Assembly: GCA_947448625.1 (NCBI GenBank)
Contig: CANFOT010000014.1
Span: 1 to 34,166 of the forward strand
Direction of reading: 5' to 3'
Source of the DNA: Burkholderiaceae bacterium
GTDB lineage: Bacteria > Pseudomonadota > Gammaproteobacteria > Burkholderiales > Burkholderiaceae
Length of the DNA stretch: 34,166 nt
Part shown: positions 33,634 through 34,166 of the stretch, piece after piece
Numbering within the stretch: the stretch's first letter is position 1
Layout of the letters: every line of letters begins with the position of its first letter
The notes under the pieces: model-generated
The model's database searches: none
Told to the model about the DNA's origin: nothing
What the model saw: the letters and a program-made list of their open reading frames with translations, nothing else
Made by a program: the position numbers and the translations under genes

Positions 33634-34166
33634 TTGCAAGAGAGTAGAAAAATCAGCTTTACAGCGCGAGGTCTTGGTTCAATAGTAACTCCTGGATACC
33701 ATGCCGACCCCGAATCCAAGGGCCTGTATATCCAAGTTTTTAAGGGTGTTAGCGACTATAAGCGTAGCTGGATCTTTCGCTACACCAGCCCCACTCTACT
33801 TAAACGCCGTGAAATGGGCCTAGGCTCTCTTGATTCTCGATCCTTAGCTGAGGCGCGTAGAGCAAGCCTTGATCTCAGGAAAATGGTCTTAGAAGGAATT
33901 GATCCTGCTGAAGAGCGATCTAAAGCTCGTAGCAAGGCTACAAATGCAATTAATGATGGCATTACCTTTGCAAAGGCTGCTGAGCTATGCATTAAAGGTA
34001 AAAGGTCTGAATGGAAAAATGCAAAGCATGCTGATCAATGGGAAAACACCATAGCAACTTTCGTCACCCCAAAGATTGGCAAGATGAGAGTTGATCAGAT
34101 CAATACCGGTCATATTGCCAAGCTACTTGAGCAAGAGATTAAAAAGAAGTCTGGTGAAGTTGAGGG
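33634..34166 (+). CDS. Tyrosine recombinase/integrase with N-terminal DUF4102 arm-binding domain (partial)
   Basis: The frame is open from 33604 and runs off the window. I choose TTG 33634 as start because GGGGAG lies five bases before it; no in-frame ATG fits. The 177 visible residues include an arm-binding domain of DUF4102 type (about 10-90: KGLYIQVF, SWIFRYTS, REMGLGSLDSRSLAEARR, then GIDPAEER). The start of the SAM-like core-binding domain follows (about 105-170: FAKAAELCI, TFVTPKIGKMRVDQINTGHI). This is the P4-type layout of integrases that target tRNA genes. The catalytic domain with the Arg, His and Tyr residues lies beyond the window, so intactness cannot be judged. The att-like core is 160 bp upstream. 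Confidence 0.92.
   Translation, partial: MQESRKISFTARGLGSIVTPGYHADPESKGLYIQVFKGVSDYKRSWIFRYTSPTLLKRREMGLGSLDSRSLAEARRASLDLRKMVLEGIDPAEERSKARSKATNAINDGITFAKAAELCIKGKRSEWKNAKHADQWENTIATFVTPKIGKMRVDQINTGHIAKLLEQEIKKKSGEVE

Noticed and set aside
1..34166. CRISPR arrays, insertion sequences, rRNA or replication origin
   Set aside because: No regularly spaced repeats, transposase genes, rRNA segments or DnaA-box clusters were seen anywhere in the window.

Overview
The window reads as a chromosomal segment of a betaproteobacterium of the Burkholderiaceae, most likely Polynucleobacter or a close relative. The evidence is the gene order (ilvI-ilvH-ilvC; gmk-rpoZ-spoT with yicC and divergent rph), a 67-residue omega subunit, DUF3619 and DUF3106 proteins behind an ECF sigma factor, Bug-type solute receptors, moderate GC and tight gene packing. 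This assignment comes from recognising protein families by eye; no database search was possible.

Bases 1-19112 are mostly core genome. They hold branched-chain amino-acid synthesis (ilvI, ilvH and the first codons of ilvC); a divergent sigma/DUF3619/DUF3106/RDD group; a six-gene minus-strand operon (Mla-type lipid ABC transporter, auxiliary lipoprotein, atypical SDR, FtsX-like permease); tRNA-Arg(ACG) with its terminator; greB; the stringent-response and nucleotide block spoT-rpoZ-gmk-yicC; and rph-rdgB-hemW. Bases 19113-22378 carry a CoA-metabolism group: a crotonase, a Bug solute-binding protein and a divergent CaiB-type CoA-transferase, with clear terminators.

Bases 22379-27720 hold an exported metallo-beta-lactamase-type alkylsulfatase, an orphan 7-TM histidine kinase, a cytochrome b561-like protein with a possible 23-residue membrane peptide before it, and a membrane-anchored protein made of two internal repeats. 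A strong bidirectional terminator closes this block.

Bases 27722-33473 are the most interesting part. A minus-strand cluster encodes an exported formylglycine-type arylsulfatase, an outer-membrane barrel of the phenol-degradation MetA/SphA type, a membrane-anchored formylglycine-generating enzyme (FGE) with both catalytic cysteines, and an exported amidohydrolase homologue in which several metal-ligand positions look replaced. The cluster lies between two copies of a 15-bp sequence whose complement matches the 3' end of a serine tRNA (acceptor strand, G73, CCA). Immediately to the right, a tyrosine integrase gene starts on TTG at 33634 and runs off the window. Paired short repeats lie on both sides of the right-hand 15-bp copy. 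I read this as a roughly 5.7-kb sulfatase islet inserted at a tRNA-Ser gene, with a second element carrying the integrase inserted in tandem. The intact tRNA-Ser would lie to the right of the window. The repeats and genes are seen directly; the tandem-insertion history is inference.

Taken together, the islet could be a self-contained cell-envelope module for using sulfate esters: barrel for uptake, anchored FGE for maturation, sulfatase for hydrolysis, and an amidohydrolase-fold partner of unknown role.
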